Positions 20,648-20,665 of a DNA stretch of 20,665 nucleotides are shown piece by piece. Where the stretch lies: IMG/VR virus record IMGVR_UViG_3300013117_000124, positions 1 through 20,665 of that record, one strand, 5' to 3'. Position numbers and translations under genes: made by a program. Positions within the stretch are counted from its first letter, which is position 1. The number at the start of each line of letters is the position of its first letter. Below the pieces are notes generated by a model. The model did not search any database. It was given only the letters and a program-made list of their open reading frames with translations, and had not been told where the DNA came from. The stretch is from a virus.

Positions 20648-20665
20648 TAGTCGTCGCCTTCTTCC
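20647..20665 (-). CDS. C-terminal end of an upstream late gene (partial)
   Basis: The - strand reads EEGDD and then TAA at 20649-20647, whose last base pairs with the ATG of the gp10-like gene. The rest lies beyond the window. By synteny it is probably another head-tail joining protein, but only five residues are visible. Confidence 0.5.

Noticed and set aside
1-20665. tRNA genes, CRISPR arrays, insertion sequences and attachment sites
   Set aside because: No cloverleaf with a T-arm, no regularly spaced repeats, and no transposase, integrase or terminal repeats were seen on either strand.

Overview
This window is a continuous segment of a GC-rich tailed bacteriophage (Caudoviricetes) genome, probably siphovirus-like. 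The evidence is a tape measure protein, a tail tube-like protein, tail-tip genes, and a replication/recombination arm carrying an ERF annealing protein, a Siphovirus Gp157-type protein and a SNF2 helicase. No tail sheath, baseplate wedge, integrase, portal, terminase or capsid gene is present, so lifestyle and head type cannot be read here. Several late-arm products have signal peptides, a lipobox or N-terminal anchors, which suggests a Gram-negative host; this is inference.

Layout: two convergent gene blocks meet at 9932-9935. The left block (about 1-9935, + strand) is an early-type operon of tightly packed, mostly overlapping genes. It holds two small unknowns, a zinc-binding protein, the SNF2 helicase (1250-3292), a run of small genes, two further Cys-rich proteins, two tiny membrane proteins, a structured stretch (5294-5448), ERF (5466-6230), Gp157-like (6230-6775), more small genes, and a coupled cluster of Cys-rich proteins around a DUF5131 (phage Gp37/Gp68) radical-SAM-like enzyme (7662-9935). 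The right block (20665 down to 9932, - strand) is the late arm read leftward: a gp10-like completion protein, a tail-terminator-like protein, tail tube, tape measure, two tail-tip proteins, then four exported or membrane-anchored proteins, a DUF5675 protein and a DUF1353 protein. That last group is where a lysis cassette would be expected, but no standard endolysin is recognisable.

How the genes fit together: the helicase, ERF and Gp157-like proteins fit phage DNA replication and recombination. The small Cys-rich proteins and DUF5131 look like host-takeover or nucleic-acid-modification accessories of unknown function. The late block builds the tail in the usual order, from completion to tube to tape measure to tip.

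Global oddities: codons ending in TG (CTG, GTG) and CA (GCA, CCA, ACA, TCA) are nearly absent from most genes, while CTA, GTA and TAG stops are common. The gene at 11869-12849 breaks this pattern. A near-identical extended ribosome-binding leader (AAGGAGCGAAACGAA) recurs before several early genes. Two small genes look interrupted: one by an apparent frame change near 3372-3390, one by an in-frame TAG at 7564.
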